DNA of 64,000 bases, from assembly GCF_041916975.1 (NCBI RefSeq), contig NZ_JAYRYK010000001.1, positions 2,294,001-2,358,000 on the forward strand. The letters are read 5' to 3'. Below the pieces are notes generated by a model that searched no databases, was not told the DNA's origin, and saw only the letters and a program-made list of their open reading frames with translations. Position 1 is the first letter of the stretch. Each line of letters starts with the position of its first letter. Positions 9,178 to 17,690 of the stretch are shown piece after piece. This DNA is from Sphingosinicella sp041916975 (GTDB lineage Bacteria > Pseudomonadota > Alphaproteobacteria > Sphingomonadales > Sphingomonadaceae). A program made the position numbers and the translations under genes.

Positions 9178-10317
9178 TCACCGCGAAAGAACCGCCACGG
9201 TGCAGGATTTCGTGTCGCCGGCGAGGTCGCCGCCCATGCACTGGGCGAGGCCGACCTTGGCGCCTTCCACCTGGCGCGCGCCGGCGGTGCCGCGCAGGTG
9301 CGCGGCGATTTCGGCGATCTGGGCGACGCCCGTCGCCGCGACCGGGTGGCCGCGGCTGATGAGGCCGCCCGAAACATTGACGGGAATGCGGCCGCCGAGC
9401 GACGTCGCGCCGCTCGCCGCAAGCGGCCCGCCTTCGCCGGGCGCGCAGAGACCGAGCGCCTCGCAATGCAAAATCTCTGCGATCGAGAAGGCGTCGTGGC
9501 ACTCGACGAGATCGAGATCTTCAGGACCGATTCCCGCGCGCGTGTAGGCGGTGGCGGCGGTCTTGGTGTCAGTGTCCCAACGCGCGAGGTCGGCCGGGTT
9601 GTCGTAGCCGCCGCTCGCCAGAACGGCGCTGTCGATGCGCACCTTCGCACCCAACTCGCGCGCGAGACGTCCGGAGCCGATGACGATTGCCGAGGCGCCG
9701 TCCGCGATCGGGCAGCATTCGGAGCGGGTGAGCGGATCGGCGACCGCCGGACCGGCGAGCACGTCGGCAATCGTTTCCGTTCTCTGGAAAAGCGCATTCG
9801 GATTGAGCGCACCGTGGCGGCGGCTCTTCTCGACGACCGCGGCCATCTGTCCACGCGTGGTGCCGAATTCGTGCATGTGCCGCTGCGCGCGGAGCGCGAA
9901 GCTCGCGGGCGTGACCAGGCCGAGCAGCGTGTCGATCTCGGTGCGCCCGGAATTGATGAGGCCGAGCGAGGGCACGCACATGCGCTCGACGCCGAGCACG
10001 AGCGCGGCTTCCATCTGCCCGGCGCTCACCGCGTTCCACGCGAGCCACAGTGCGCTAGATCCCGATGTACAGGCGTTTTCGACATTCACGATCGGCAGGC
10101 GGCGCAGGCCCACGTCGCGCAGCAGCGTCTGGCCGATCGTCGTGTCGCCGAACAGCATCCCGCCGAGCGCATTCGCCACGAACGCGCCTTCGATGCGCGT
10201 GGGCGCAAGGCCGGCATCGGACAGTGCGAGGCGCGCGGCTTCCACACCCAGTGAAACGATCGTTCGTTCTATTTTTTGCGTAAAGCGTGTCGTGCCGACG
10301 CCGAGGATCGCGACCAT
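9178..10317 (-). CDS. Thiolase (SCP2-type / lipid-transfer-protein family)
   Basis: Thiolase-fold enzyme of 379 residues that should cleave a beta-ketoacyl-CoA with CoA. The catalytic set is complete: Cys83 in NVENACTSGSSA, His274 in VECHDAFS and His324 in GGLISRGHPVAATG. Thiolases of this subfamily often work as a heteromer with a DUF35 zinc-ribbon/OB-fold protein, and such a gene lies 7 bp upstream (10325-10738), preceded by a CoA ligase. Next to a ketone carboxylase, the logical substrate is the beta-ketoacyl-CoA made from the carboxylated ketone, giving acetyl-CoA plus a shorter acyl-CoA. Exact substrate unknown. Confidence 0.88.
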   Translation of the reverse strand: MVAILGVGTTRFTQKIERTIVSLGVEAARLALSDAGLAPTRIEGAFVANALGGMLFGDTTIGQTLLRDVGLRRLPIVNVENACTSGSSALWLAWNAVSAGQMEAALVLGVERMCVPSLGLINSGRTEIDTLLGLVTPASFALRAQRHMHEFGTTRGQMAAVVEKSRRHGALNPNALFQRTETIADVLAGPAVADPLTRSECCPIADGASAIVIGSGRLARELGAKVRIDSAVLASGGYDNPADLARWDTDTKTAATAYTRAGIGPEDLDLVECHDAFSIAEILHCEALGLCAPGEGGPLAASGATSLGGRIPVNVSGGLISRGHPVAATGVAQIAEIAAHLRGTAGARQVEGAKVGLAQCMGGDLAGDTKSCTVAVLSR

Positions 10318-10324
10318 GGGTGGA

Positions 10325-10738
10325 TCAGTCTTTCAGTGCAGGCGTGAAATAGGGACGGATGCAGGGCTCGCCGCCGAGGCCGACGCCGAGCGCGCCGCTC
10401 TTCAGCGCAAGCGGCATTCCGATATGGAAATCCTCCGTGTGTTCGGGATCGAGCAGCATGAAGATGCGCAGCGGGTGTGCATCGAGATCGACGTAGCCGA
10501 CGGCGTAGGGCGCGGGGAGGCCGAACGGCGGCTTGGTGCGGATCACCGTGGCGCTGTAGAGCGTGCCGCTGCCGCCGAGGCTCACGGTCTCGGTTTCGGC
10601 CATGTCGTCTGGGCAATGCGCGCGCGCCGGGAAATGCTGCGCGCCGCATACGGGACAGCGGCTGCCGACGAGTTCGGCGTGCGTGCCATCTGCCTTGAAG
10701 ATCCCTTCGGCGAACGGCGGGAGATTGCCGCCGCTCAT
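10325..10738 (-). CDS. DUF35 zinc-ribbon/OB-fold protein, thiolase partner
   Basis: Small protein of 137 residues with an N-terminal rubredoxin-like zinc ribbon (CPVCGAQHFPARAHC, around residues 28-42) and a C-terminal OB-fold-like region. DUF35 proteins are non-catalytic partners of SCP2-type thiolases, as in benzoylsuccinyl-CoA thiolase BbsAB and steroid thiolases. Its start codon overlaps the stop of the ligase gene (ATGA), and the thiolase follows after 7 bp, so stoichiometric coexpression with the thiolase is likely. Confidence 0.85.
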   Translation of the reverse strand: MSGGNLPPFAEGIFKADGTHAELVGSRCPVCGAQHFPARAHCPDDMAETETVSLGGSGTLYSATVIRTKPPFGLPAPYAVGYVDLDAHPLRIFMLLDPEHTEDFHIGMPLALKSGALGVGLGGEPCIRPYFTPALKD

Positions 10739-12351
10739 GCCGCTTCATCCTTCAGCAGCGCGTGCCATGCGGGATCGACCTCGCGGTCGTAGGTGTCGGG
10801 GGTGACGCCCTCGGCGCGGAGCGCATATTTCTGTATGCGTTCGGTCGGCGTCTTGGGCAGGGCATCGAGGATGCGGACGTAGCGCGGCACCATGAAGCGC
10901 GCCATCTGCCGGAGGCAATGCTGCATCAGCGCGATCGGTTCGAGGGCCTGGCCGGGGCGCAGCGTGAGGCAGATCATCACCTCGTCCTCGCCGAGTTCGG
11001 ACGCGACCGCGACTGCAGCACATTCGAGAACGCCGGGATGCGCGGAGACGCCGCGTTCCACCTCATAGCTGGAGATGTTCTCGCCGCGCCGACGCAGCGC
11101 GTCCTTCTTGCGGTCGACGAAGTAGTAATAGCCGTCCACGTCGCGCCTCAGATAATCGCCGGTGTGGAACCAGAGATCGCGCCACGCCTCCACGGTTTTT
11201 TCCGGCATCCGATAATATTCCAGCATCATGCTGTTCATCGTCTTCGGCCGGATAAGCAATTCGCCGGGCGTGTCGTCGGGCACGTCGGCGCCGTCGTCGT
11301 CGACGAGCCGCACCTCATATTGCGGAAGCGGCTGGCCGCAGCATCCGGAGCGGCGGTGATCGATGCTGTTGTTGAGCGGAATGCCGATCTCGCTCATGCC
11401 GTAGCCTTCGACGAGGCGGACGCCGAAGCGCTGCTCGAATGCCTCGAACAGATCTTTGGGCGCGCCCGCACCCATCATCAGGCGAAGGCTGTTGTTCGCA
11501 TCCTCAGGCGAAGGCGGTGCCTTCCAGAGAATCGGGAGAATACCCCCGATATAGTTGAACGCAGTGCAATTGTACGTGCGCACCTCGTCCCAGAAGGCGG
11601 AGGCCGAGAAGCGCCGTGCCAGCACCATGCGCGCGCCTGAAAGCAGGGCGGGAATCGTCGAGAGGAACTGCGCATTGCCGTGGAACAGCGGCAGCGCGTT
11701 GTAGAGGCAATCCTCGGGCGTGTAGCGGCAGCCCTCCGCGATGATCGCGGCTTGCATCAGCACGTAATTCTGCGGGAGTACCGCACCCTTGGACGGGCCG
11801 GTGGTGCCGGACGTGAACATCACGGCGACGGGATCGGCGGGACCGATGAGCGGTGCATCGCCAAGCGGTGCAGCGGTTTCCAGCGTACGGAAGTCAACGA
11901 CCTGCTGTTGGATGCCGTCCAGCCCCGGACCATCCAGAAGCGCCACGGTCCGCAGTTTCGGCAGATCGGCAGCGATGTCCTGAAGGCGATCCTGAAACGT
12001 GCCTTCGAGAATCAGCAGCGAGCAATCCGCCTGATCCAGCATGTAGTGCAGCAGCGTGCCGCGATGCGCCGTGTTGATCGGCACCTCGATGGCGCCGAGC
12101 TGCGACAGCGCGAACCAGCAGATGAGGAATTCCGGGCGGTTCCCCATCATGATCGCGACCTTGTCGCCGCGCCCGATGCCGAGCGCGGCAAGGCCGCCCG
12201 CTACGCGCGCCGCCGCCGTGTGCAGTGCGCCGAACGTGAAGTCCTGCCCTTCGAAATAAAGGAACGGATCGTTCGGGCGTTCAGCGGCCCGCTGTTTCAG
12301 CAGGCCGTGAACGGTGCGTTCGGTAACGTTCGCGAGAATGTCCACCGGCAT
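10735..12351 (-). CDS. AMP-forming acyl-CoA ligase
   Basis: Adenylate-forming enzyme of 538 residues. Motifs in order: the phosphate-binding loop MFTSGTTGPSKGA, the aromatic/adenine motif VEGYGMSEIG, the ATP-ribose motif WFHTGDYLRRD, the hinge FVDRKKDALRRRGENIS and the C-terminal catalytic Lys in PTERIQKYALR. In this operon it directly follows the carboxylase subunits, the position held by the benzoylacetate-CoA ligase gene next to acetophenone carboxylase in Aromatoleum. It probably activates the beta-keto acid produced by the carboxylase. The start at 12351 was chosen because it begins 1 bp after the previous stop and gives a normal N-terminus. Confidence 0.88.
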   Translation of the reverse strand: MPVDILANVTERTVHGLLKQRAAERPNDPFLYFEGQDFTFGALHTAAARVAGGLAALGIGRGDKVAIMMGNRPEFLICWFALSQLGAIEVPINTAHRGTLLHYMLDQADCSLLILEGTFQDRLQDIAADLPKLRTVALLDGPGLDGIQQQVVDFRTLETAAPLGDAPLIGPADPVAVMFTSGTTGPSKGAVLPQNYVLMQAAIIAEGCRYTPEDCLYNALPLFHGNAQFLSTIPALLSGARMVLARRFSASAFWDEVRTYNCTAFNYIGGILPILWKAPPSPEDANNSLRLMMGAGAPKDLFEAFEQRFGVRLVEGYGMSEIGIPLNNSIDHRRSGCCGQPLPQYEVRLVDDDGADVPDDTPGELLIRPKTMNSMMLEYYRMPEKTVEAWRDLWFHTGDYLRRDVDGYYYFVDRKKDALRRRGENISSYEVERGVSAHPGVLECAAVAVASELGEDEVMICLTLRPGQALEPIALMQHCLRQMARFMVPRYVRILDALPKTPTERIQKYALRAEGVTPDTYDREVDPAWHALLKDEAA

Positions 12352-12352
12352 C

Positions 12353-14431
12353 TCAGGCGGCGCGAAGCTGCACGATCGGCTGCATCCCGTCGCGCGGGTT
12401 GGGCCAGCTGCCGTAGTAGCGGAGCGCATCCTCGGGCGGCGAAAGCTTCGACCAGTCCTTCACGAAGTCGCCGTAGGGCTTCGCGCGGGCGAGGCGCTCG
12501 GCACGTGCCGCCTTGCGCAGCGCATCGGTGCCCTCGGCGTCGAAGCGCATCGTCCCGGTGTCGTAAGCGATCTTGTAGATGTTCGCCGCCGCCCAGTGCG
12601 AGACGCGGCCATTGCGAAGATCGCCGAGCACGCTCGCCGGATCGCGCTCCAGCGGATCGCCGTAGCCGCCGCCGCCGCCGACGCCGACATAATAGGTGTC
12701 GCCGTCGTTGAACGGCTGCACGACCATGCTGACGTCCATCGCCTGCTTCATGCCGATCTCGGGATTGTTCGCCGCGAACACGCCGGAAAGGTCGTGCGGC
12801 AGCGGTGTCTTTCCGTCCGCCATCAGCGTCTTCAGGTTGCTGTCGTGCACGGTCTGCACGAACACCGGCGGCACCGCGTAGCCGCCGAACAGGCCGAGCG
12901 TCGTCGGGAAGCGCGAGCCGCCGCCCATCGAACCGAGCATGAAGCGGTTCGTATCGTGCACCATCAGCCCGAAGCCGACACCGCAACCGCCGCGCTGCTT
13001 GCCGTGGCCGTAGCTGTTGTTGAAGAGATTGCGGAACGTGTAGAGGAACGGCCGGTCGCTTTCGGTCGCCTCGACGTCCGAGCAGTCGCTCATCGTCGCG
13101 AAGAACGCGCCCGCCGCTTCCACGCCGTCCATGTCTGGCCGCGCGCCGCAGCCCGTGGCGTTGATCTCGGGGGTGATGTCCGCGATGCCTTCGCCGAACT
13201 GGTTGATGCCGCCGAACGTCGGGATCGCGAAGCCCGAGAACCACGCCGCCACTGCGCGCGAGGAATCGTAGCTGTAGGTCATCCGCGCGCCGGTCAGGAA
13301 GATGCCCTGCGTGAAGCAGGTCTGTACCAGCGGCGCGAGCGATGTGGAGGCATCGCCCTTGGCGTTCACCATGCAATCCTCTGGGAAGCGCCAGTCGATC
13401 GCTTCGAGGAGGCCATTGTTGGCGGGCAGATCATGGAACAGCCAGCCGCAGTAATAGACGCAGGAGAGGCCGAGGATGCCCTGAAAGAAGCTGTTGATCG
13501 GGCGGCCTTCCACGAGCGGCGACGTGTTCTCGAAATCCATGATGATGCGGTCGCCCTGCTTGATCATGGTGAGATTGATCTTGGTGAGCCCGGATTCGGT
13601 GCCCACCGTGTCGAGGAAGCGCGGCTGCCGGTAGATGCCGTCGTTGAGCTCGGCGACGCGGCGCTTCGCGGCTTCGCCCGTCTGCGTCAGGATCCGGCGC
13701 AGGCCGCCGATGAAGAACTCGGGTCCCTTCTCCTCGATCACTTCGAGCACGCGGCGCTGCGCGATGCGCGCGGCAGCGAGGCGCGCCTTGATGTCGAGGA
13801 TCATGGTGCGCGGATCGCGCGTCATCGCCGCCAGCATGTTGAGGATATCCTCGCGCAGCTGGTAATTCTCGCCGATCTTGATCGGCGGCACGAGAAGCCC
13901 TTCGTCGTACTTGGTCTTCGCGGTGTTGCAGGTGCCGCCGGGCTCGGTGCCGCCCGCCTCGCCGGTGTGCACGGCGGCCGCGATGAAGCACATCAGCTCG
14001 CCCTTGTAGAACACGGGCACGGCGAGACCCATGTCGGCGTTGTGCACGCCGCCGTAGAAGGGGTCGTTGTAGAAGAAGCTGTCGCCGTCGCGCACGCCCA
14101 CCGATGGTTCGTCCACCCAGTGCTTCACCGCGTATTTCAGCGGCAGCTGGCCGAGCACGGCGTGGTGATAGATGCCGGTTGCGCAGACGCTGAGATCGCC
14201 CTGCCGTGTGAAGACGCCGAAGGCGACGTCGCCCCAGCGCATCGCGGTGGAGGCGCCGAGCTTCATCGTCGTCTCTTTGCCCTCAAGCGCGATCATGTGC
14301 ATCTTGTGCTTGAAGATGTCGAACTCGACGGGATCGATGTGCGCCTGTGCGGCGGCTTCGGCCTCGGTCATCGGTTCGGGGCGCAGGCGCTGAACCACCT
14401 CGTAGTCGCGGGCGTAGGCTATGCCGGTCAT
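12353..14431 (-). CDS. HyuB-like subunit of an ATP-dependent ketone carboxylase (ApcD-like, beta)
   Basis: Hydantoinase B/oxoprolinase-family protein of 692 residues. Recognisable segments are FFYNDPFYGGVHNADMG near residue 120, HTGEAGGTEPGG, and the glycine-rich CGVGFGLMVHDTNRFM near 495. In acetone and acetophenone carboxylases this subunit forms the carboxylation site together with a HyuA-like subunit. The length matches the acetophenone carboxylase beta subunit class. It sits between a HyuA-like gene (12 bp upstream) and the CoA ligase (1 bp downstream). A hydantoinase or oxoprolinase role is the alternative, but the zinc-ribbon gamma subunit and a second HyuA-like gene in the operon argue for a carboxylase. 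Confidence 0.82.
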   Translation of the reverse strand: MTGIAYARDYEVVQRLRPEPMTEAEAAAQAHIDPVEFDIFKHKMHMIALEGKETTMKLGASTAMRWGDVAFGVFTRQGDLSVCATGIYHHAVLGQLPLKYAVKHWVDEPSVGVRDGDSFFYNDPFYGGVHNADMGLAVPVFYKGELMCFIAAAVHTGEAGGTEPGGTCNTAKTKYDEGLLVPPIKIGENYQLREDILNMLAAMTRDPRTMILDIKARLAAARIAQRRVLEVIEEKGPEFFIGGLRRILTQTGEAAKRRVAELNDGIYRQPRFLDTVGTESGLTKINLTMIKQGDRIIMDFENTSPLVEGRPINSFFQGILGLSCVYYCGWLFHDLPANNGLLEAIDWRFPEDCMVNAKGDASTSLAPLVQTCFTQGIFLTGARMTYSYDSSRAVAAWFSGFAIPTFGGINQFGEGIADITPEINATGCGARPDMDGVEAAGAFFATMSDCSDVEATESDRPFLYTFRNLFNNSYGHGKQRGGCGVGFGLMVHDTNRFMLGSMGGGSRFPTTLGLFGGYAVPPVFVQTVHDSNLKTLMADGKTPLPHDLSGVFAANNPEIGMKQAMDVSMVVQPFNDGDTYYVGVGGGGGYGDPLERDPASVLGDLRNGRVSHWAAANIYKIAYDTGTMRFDAEGTDALRKAARAERLARAKPYGDFVKDWSKLSPPEDALRYYGSWPNPRDGMQPIVQLRAA

Positions 14432-14443
14432 GTTCTCTCTCCC

Positions 14444-16585
14444 TCAGGCGCTGCGTTCGAGGACGCCGTTCCGCCAGGCGTCGATGTGGAAGGACCAACC
14501 CGGCGCGACGACATAGGTCGTGTCGGGGCTTTCGATGACGGCGGGGCCGGCGAGCCGGTTGCCGGGTTTCAGGCGGCGCGCGTCGTAGATCGGCGTAGCG
14601 ACGAAGCCGTCCGCCGGGTCCCAGTAGACGGGGCGTGTTTCGGTCTTCGCGCTTGCATCGGGTTCGGCCGCGGCGAGTGTTTCGGCGGGCAGTGCGAAGG
14701 GATCCTGCGCGACCGACGCGGTGAGGAAGAAGCTCTCCACGTTGATTCCGCCTGCCGGGAAGGTCGCCTCTGGCGAATAGACCTCGGCGTAGCGCGCGGT
14801 GAATGCATCGCACAGCGCCTTCACGTCGTCGGCGTTATCGAGCCGCAGCTTCGGCGCGGTGACGCGTGTCATGTTGTATTGGCTGCCGTAGCGCATATCG
14901 AGTTCGAGCCGGAACGCCATGTCGCGCTCGTTGAAGCCTTCGAGCTTCAGGTCGCGCGTCGCGAGATCGACGAGTTCCGAAACCAGATCGTTGAACGGCG
15001 CGAGATCGGAAAGATACGCCTGCTCCGACCAGTTGAAGAGCTTCAGCGAACGCGAACGTTCCCACACTTCCTTGATCGCCATCGTCGAGGCGCCGAACGC
15101 GCCGAACACCGACGATTGCAGCGGCACGACGATCTTGCTGACGCCGATGAACGGCGCGAAGCCCACCGCGTGTGCGCCGCCCGCGCCGCCGCAGGCATAG
15201 AGAACGAAGGTGCGCGGGTCGTGACCCTTCAGCGCAACCTCGTTGAACACCTCTTGGCCCATGCGCGCATCGATCATGCGGCGGATGCGCCATGCGGCTT
15301 CCTCCACCGGAATGCCGAGCGGCTGTGCGATCTTCTCGCCGATCGCTTTCTTCGCGAGATCGATGTCGAGCAGCATCTCGCCGCCGAGATAATTCTCGGC
15401 ATTGTAGAGGCCGAGCACGAGATCGGCGTCGGTCACGGTCGGTTCCTTGCCGCCCTTGTCGTAGCAGGCCGGCCCCGGCATCGACCCGGCCGATTGCGGA
15501 CCGACCTCGAGCGTGTCACCGAGCGTGCGGTTGATCCACGCGATCGATCCACCGCCCGCGCCGATCGATTTCACTTCGATTGCCGGAATGTTGGTGCGCC
15601 AGCGGTCGATCACCGGGATGAAATCGTGCGCCTTGATCGCGCCGCCCTCGATGAGGCCGATATCGAACGAGGTGCCGCCCATGTCGGTGAACACGATGTT
15701 GCCGTCCGCCGACAGCCCGCCGAGCGCGGCCGCGCCGTGCAGCCCCGCGACCGGCCCGGCGTTGTGCGTCAGCACGGCGCGCGTGCGCGAGGCTTTCTTG
15801 GTGCCGCCGGTGTTGTGGACGAGCGTCAGCGGCTTTTTATAGCCGCCGTCGCGCAGTTCGTTGCCGAGCTTGTTGAGTTCGTCGGCCATCAGGCCGTGGA
15901 TGTAGGCGTTGACGACTGCGGTCATCGTGCGCGTGTATTCACCCGCCTTGGGCGAGATTTCCGACGACAGGATCACCGGCATCGAGCCAAGATAATCCTC
16001 GGGATATTCCTCCTCGATCACCTGCTTGATGAATTGCTCATGCTCCGGGTTCACGAACGACCAGAGCAGCGAGACGACGAAGCCTTGCGCGCCGCGATCG
16101 ACGAGCGACTGCAGCTTTTCGAGAACCTCCTCACGCGAAAGCGGTGCGATGATCTTGCCTGCGTAATCGATGCGCTCGCGCACGCCGACGACCATCTGTG
16201 GATCGATGAGCGGCGCGGGCTTTTCGATGCGCGCGAGGTCGCGGCCCTGCTGCCAGCCGAGCCCGTCCGCCCAGCTGCGCCCGCGCCCGATGAAGATCGT
16301 ATCCTCGAAGCCAGCGGTGGTGATGAGGCCGAGCTTGGGGCCGGTGCGCTCGATGAGCGCGTTGGTGCCCACCGTCGTCGAATAGCGCACGCTCGAAAGA
16401 CCGCTCAGGAATTCGGGCAGCTTCAGTTTCAGCCCCTTCGCGAGCAGCCCCATGCCGCGCATGAAACCGACCGAAAGGTCGTAGTGCGTCGTCGGTGTTT
16501 TCGCCGTGTGGAAGCCGCCGCCCTCGTGGGCGCAATAGAAGTCGGTGAACGTACCGCCGACGTCGATGCCTACCGTGTAACTCAT
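14444..16585 (-). CDS. HyuA-like subunit of an ATP-dependent ketone carboxylase (ApcC-like, alpha-prime)
   Basis: Hydantoinase A/oxoprolinase-family protein of 713 residues with the ASKHA-type ATP-binding signature. The first phosphate loop is GIDVGGTFTDFYC at residues 5-17, the second is TDMGGTSFDIGLIEGG, and an adenosine-site-like GGAGGAHAVGFA lies near residue 465. In acetone/acetophenone carboxylases such subunits phosphorylate the substrate enol and bicarbonate. The ATG at 16585 was chosen because GACGAGG lies just upstream; a TTG at 16603 would overlap the preceding stop. It is one of two HyuA-like subunits in the operon, as in acetophenone carboxylase but not acetone carboxylase. Confidence 0.82.
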   Translation of the reverse strand: MSYTVGIDVGGTFTDFYCAHEGGGFHTAKTPTTHYDLSVGFMRGMGLLAKGLKLKLPEFLSGLSSVRYSTTVGTNALIERTGPKLGLITTAGFEDTIFIGRGRSWADGLGWQQGRDLARIEKPAPLIDPQMVVGVRERIDYAGKIIAPLSREEVLEKLQSLVDRGAQGFVVSLLWSFVNPEHEQFIKQVIEEEYPEDYLGSMPVILSSEISPKAGEYTRTMTAVVNAYIHGLMADELNKLGNELRDGGYKKPLTLVHNTGGTKKASRTRAVLTHNAGPVAGLHGAAALGGLSADGNIVFTDMGGTSFDIGLIEGGAIKAHDFIPVIDRWRTNIPAIEVKSIGAGGGSIAWINRTLGDTLEVGPQSAGSMPGPACYDKGGKEPTVTDADLVLGLYNAENYLGGEMLLDIDLAKKAIGEKIAQPLGIPVEEAAWRIRRMIDARMGQEVFNEVALKGHDPRTFVLYACGGAGGAHAVGFAPFIGVSKIVVPLQSSVFGAFGASTMAIKEVWERSRSLKLFNWSEQAYLSDLAPFNDLVSELVDLATRDLKLEGFNERDMAFRLELDMRYGSQYNMTRVTAPKLRLDNADDVKALCDAFTARYAEVYSPEATFPAGGINVESFFLTASVAQDPFALPAETLAAAEPDASAKTETRPVYWDPADGFVATPIYDARRLKPGNRLAGPAVIESPDTTYVVAPGWSFHIDAWRNGVLERSA

Positions 16586-16599
16586 CGCTGCCTCGTCCC

Positions 16600-17352
16600 T
16601 CAAGGTTGGCGGGCGCCGCTGAAGGCGCCCATGAATGCGTGCATGGTTTCCACCGGCAGCGGATCGGGTCCGCCGCCGAGCGTCGTGATGATGAGCGGCC
16701 GCGTCGCCGCGAGCGCGGCTGCTGCTGTCGTGTCGTCCACGGAAAGCGCGATCCCGATGGCGGGGCCTTCGGCGGCGATGCGGTCCAGCAGTTCGGCGTC
16801 CGCAATTCCAGCGGCGATCACCGCATCGGGTTTCAGTCGCACTGCCGCATCGGCGGCGTCTTCGTCCGGGATCGCCATGATGATGCCGAGCGGTACGTCG
16901 AAATAGGCGGTGACGTTGCGCAGCGTGTTGAACAGCTTGCGCGCGCCCATGCCGGCGAGTTCCGATGCGGGTACGGCGCTTTCATCGAACAGCAGCAGCG
17001 CCGGGCGTGCCTCGACGATACCCGTCAGAACCTCCTTCGCGGCGTCGGCGTCGCTCGTCGCAGCAAGCGTCACCGGGCCCGGCAGAATGGGAACGATCGG
17101 GCGGCCATTCTCTGCGGCGAGGCGGCGAACCGCTTCGACCGTGCTCGCGCTGTCCGACGCATCGATTTCGATGACGATGGCATCCGTGTCGAACAGCGCG
17201 GCGATGCGCTTCGCCGCCTGCACGATCTGCCCTGCATCGGCGACTAATGCGCTCCACGGCTGGCCGCACACCGGCGCGGCTGCCGTTGCAAGACGCGGCA
17301 GCACCGCCGCGCCCGCGTCGCCGCCGAGAACAGAGGCCAGCCGGTTCGTCAT
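16600..17352 (-). CDS. Epsilon-like accessory subunit of the ketone carboxylase (ApcE-like)
   Basis: Protein of 250 residues, rich in Ala, Val and Ile, with alternating predicted strands and helices (IVIEIDASDSASTVEAV, IVPILPGPVTLAAT, PLIITTLGGGPDPLPVETMH). The fold pattern and the ending GGGPDPLP recall a TIM-barrel such as the uroporphyrinogen decarboxylase/methionine synthase superfamily. Acetophenone carboxylase has a fifth, loosely bound epsilon subunit of roughly this size, required for activity; this gene lies in the same operon and is the only candidate for it. It overlaps the gamma gene by ATGA and ends 14 bp before the alpha-prime gene. Assignment rests mainly on context. Confidence 0.6.
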   Translation of the reverse strand: MTNRLASVLGGDAGAAVLPRLATAAAPVCGQPWSALVADAGQIVQAAKRIAALFDTDAIVIEIDASDSASTVEAVRRLAAENGRPIVPILPGPVTLAATSDADAAKEVLTGIVEARPALLLFDESAVPASELAGMGARKLFNTLRNVTAYFDVPLGIIMAIPDEDAADAAVRLKPDAVIAAGIADAELLDRIAAEGPAIGIALSVDDTTAAAALAATRPLIITTLGGGPDPLPVETMHAFMGAFSGARQP

Positions 17353-17687
17353 GCGGCGGCGCCGTGGCGGCGCTTCAGCGCGGCGATGTCGAGTTCGATC
17401 TCGTGCGTGATCGGGTGGCCCGGCGGCAGATACTCGTTCTCCAGCATCGTCGCGCAGCCGGGGCAGTAGAATTCCACGAGGCCGCAGTATTTGCTGTCCG
17501 GCGTGAAGCTGTAATTGCCCTCCGCGACGAGCGGCGGGTGCACCTCTTCAAGCGGTCGCTGCGCAACGACGCAGCCTTCCTTGTAATTCCCGTGCGCGGA
17601 GCCGAGATCGTGGCCGCAGCGGTTGCAGCGCCACGTTTCCGTGGGCAGATCGATATCGAGATACTCGGTGATGCGGACTTTGCTCAT
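17349..17687 (-). CDS. Zinc-ribbon gamma subunit of the ketone carboxylase (ApcB/AcxC-like)
   Basis: Protein of 112 residues with six cysteines at 21, 24, 39, 68, 75 and 78. WRCNRCGHDLG and EFYCPGC form two CxxC knuckles able to bind zinc. The sequence pattern, with a long linker between knuckles and the segment HGNYKEGCVV, matches the small gamma subunit of acetone and acetophenone carboxylases. It is the best single marker that the surrounding hydantoinase-like genes are a carboxylase and not a hydantoinase. It lies 3 bp after the alpha gene and overlaps the next gene by 4 bp. Confidence 0.8.
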   Translation of the reverse strand: MSKVRITEYLDIDLPTETWRCNRCGHDLGSAHGNYKEGCVVAQRPLEEVHPPLVAEGNYSFTPDSKYCGLVEFYCPGCATMLENEYLPPGHPITHEIELDIAALKRRHGAAA

Positions 17688-17690
17688 CGC

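Noticed and set aside
10256..10270. AACGATCGTTCGTTCTA-like sequence as a third copy of the 16-bp palindrome
   Set aside because: It lies inside the thiolase coding sequence, is only partly symmetrical and is not near a gene start that needs a promoter.
12314..16906. Open frame of 1530 codons on the plus strand
   Set aside because: It runs antisense to the carboxylase subunits, has Arg/His/Ala-rich low-information sequence and no family motifs. Long antisense frames are expected in DNA this rich in G and C.
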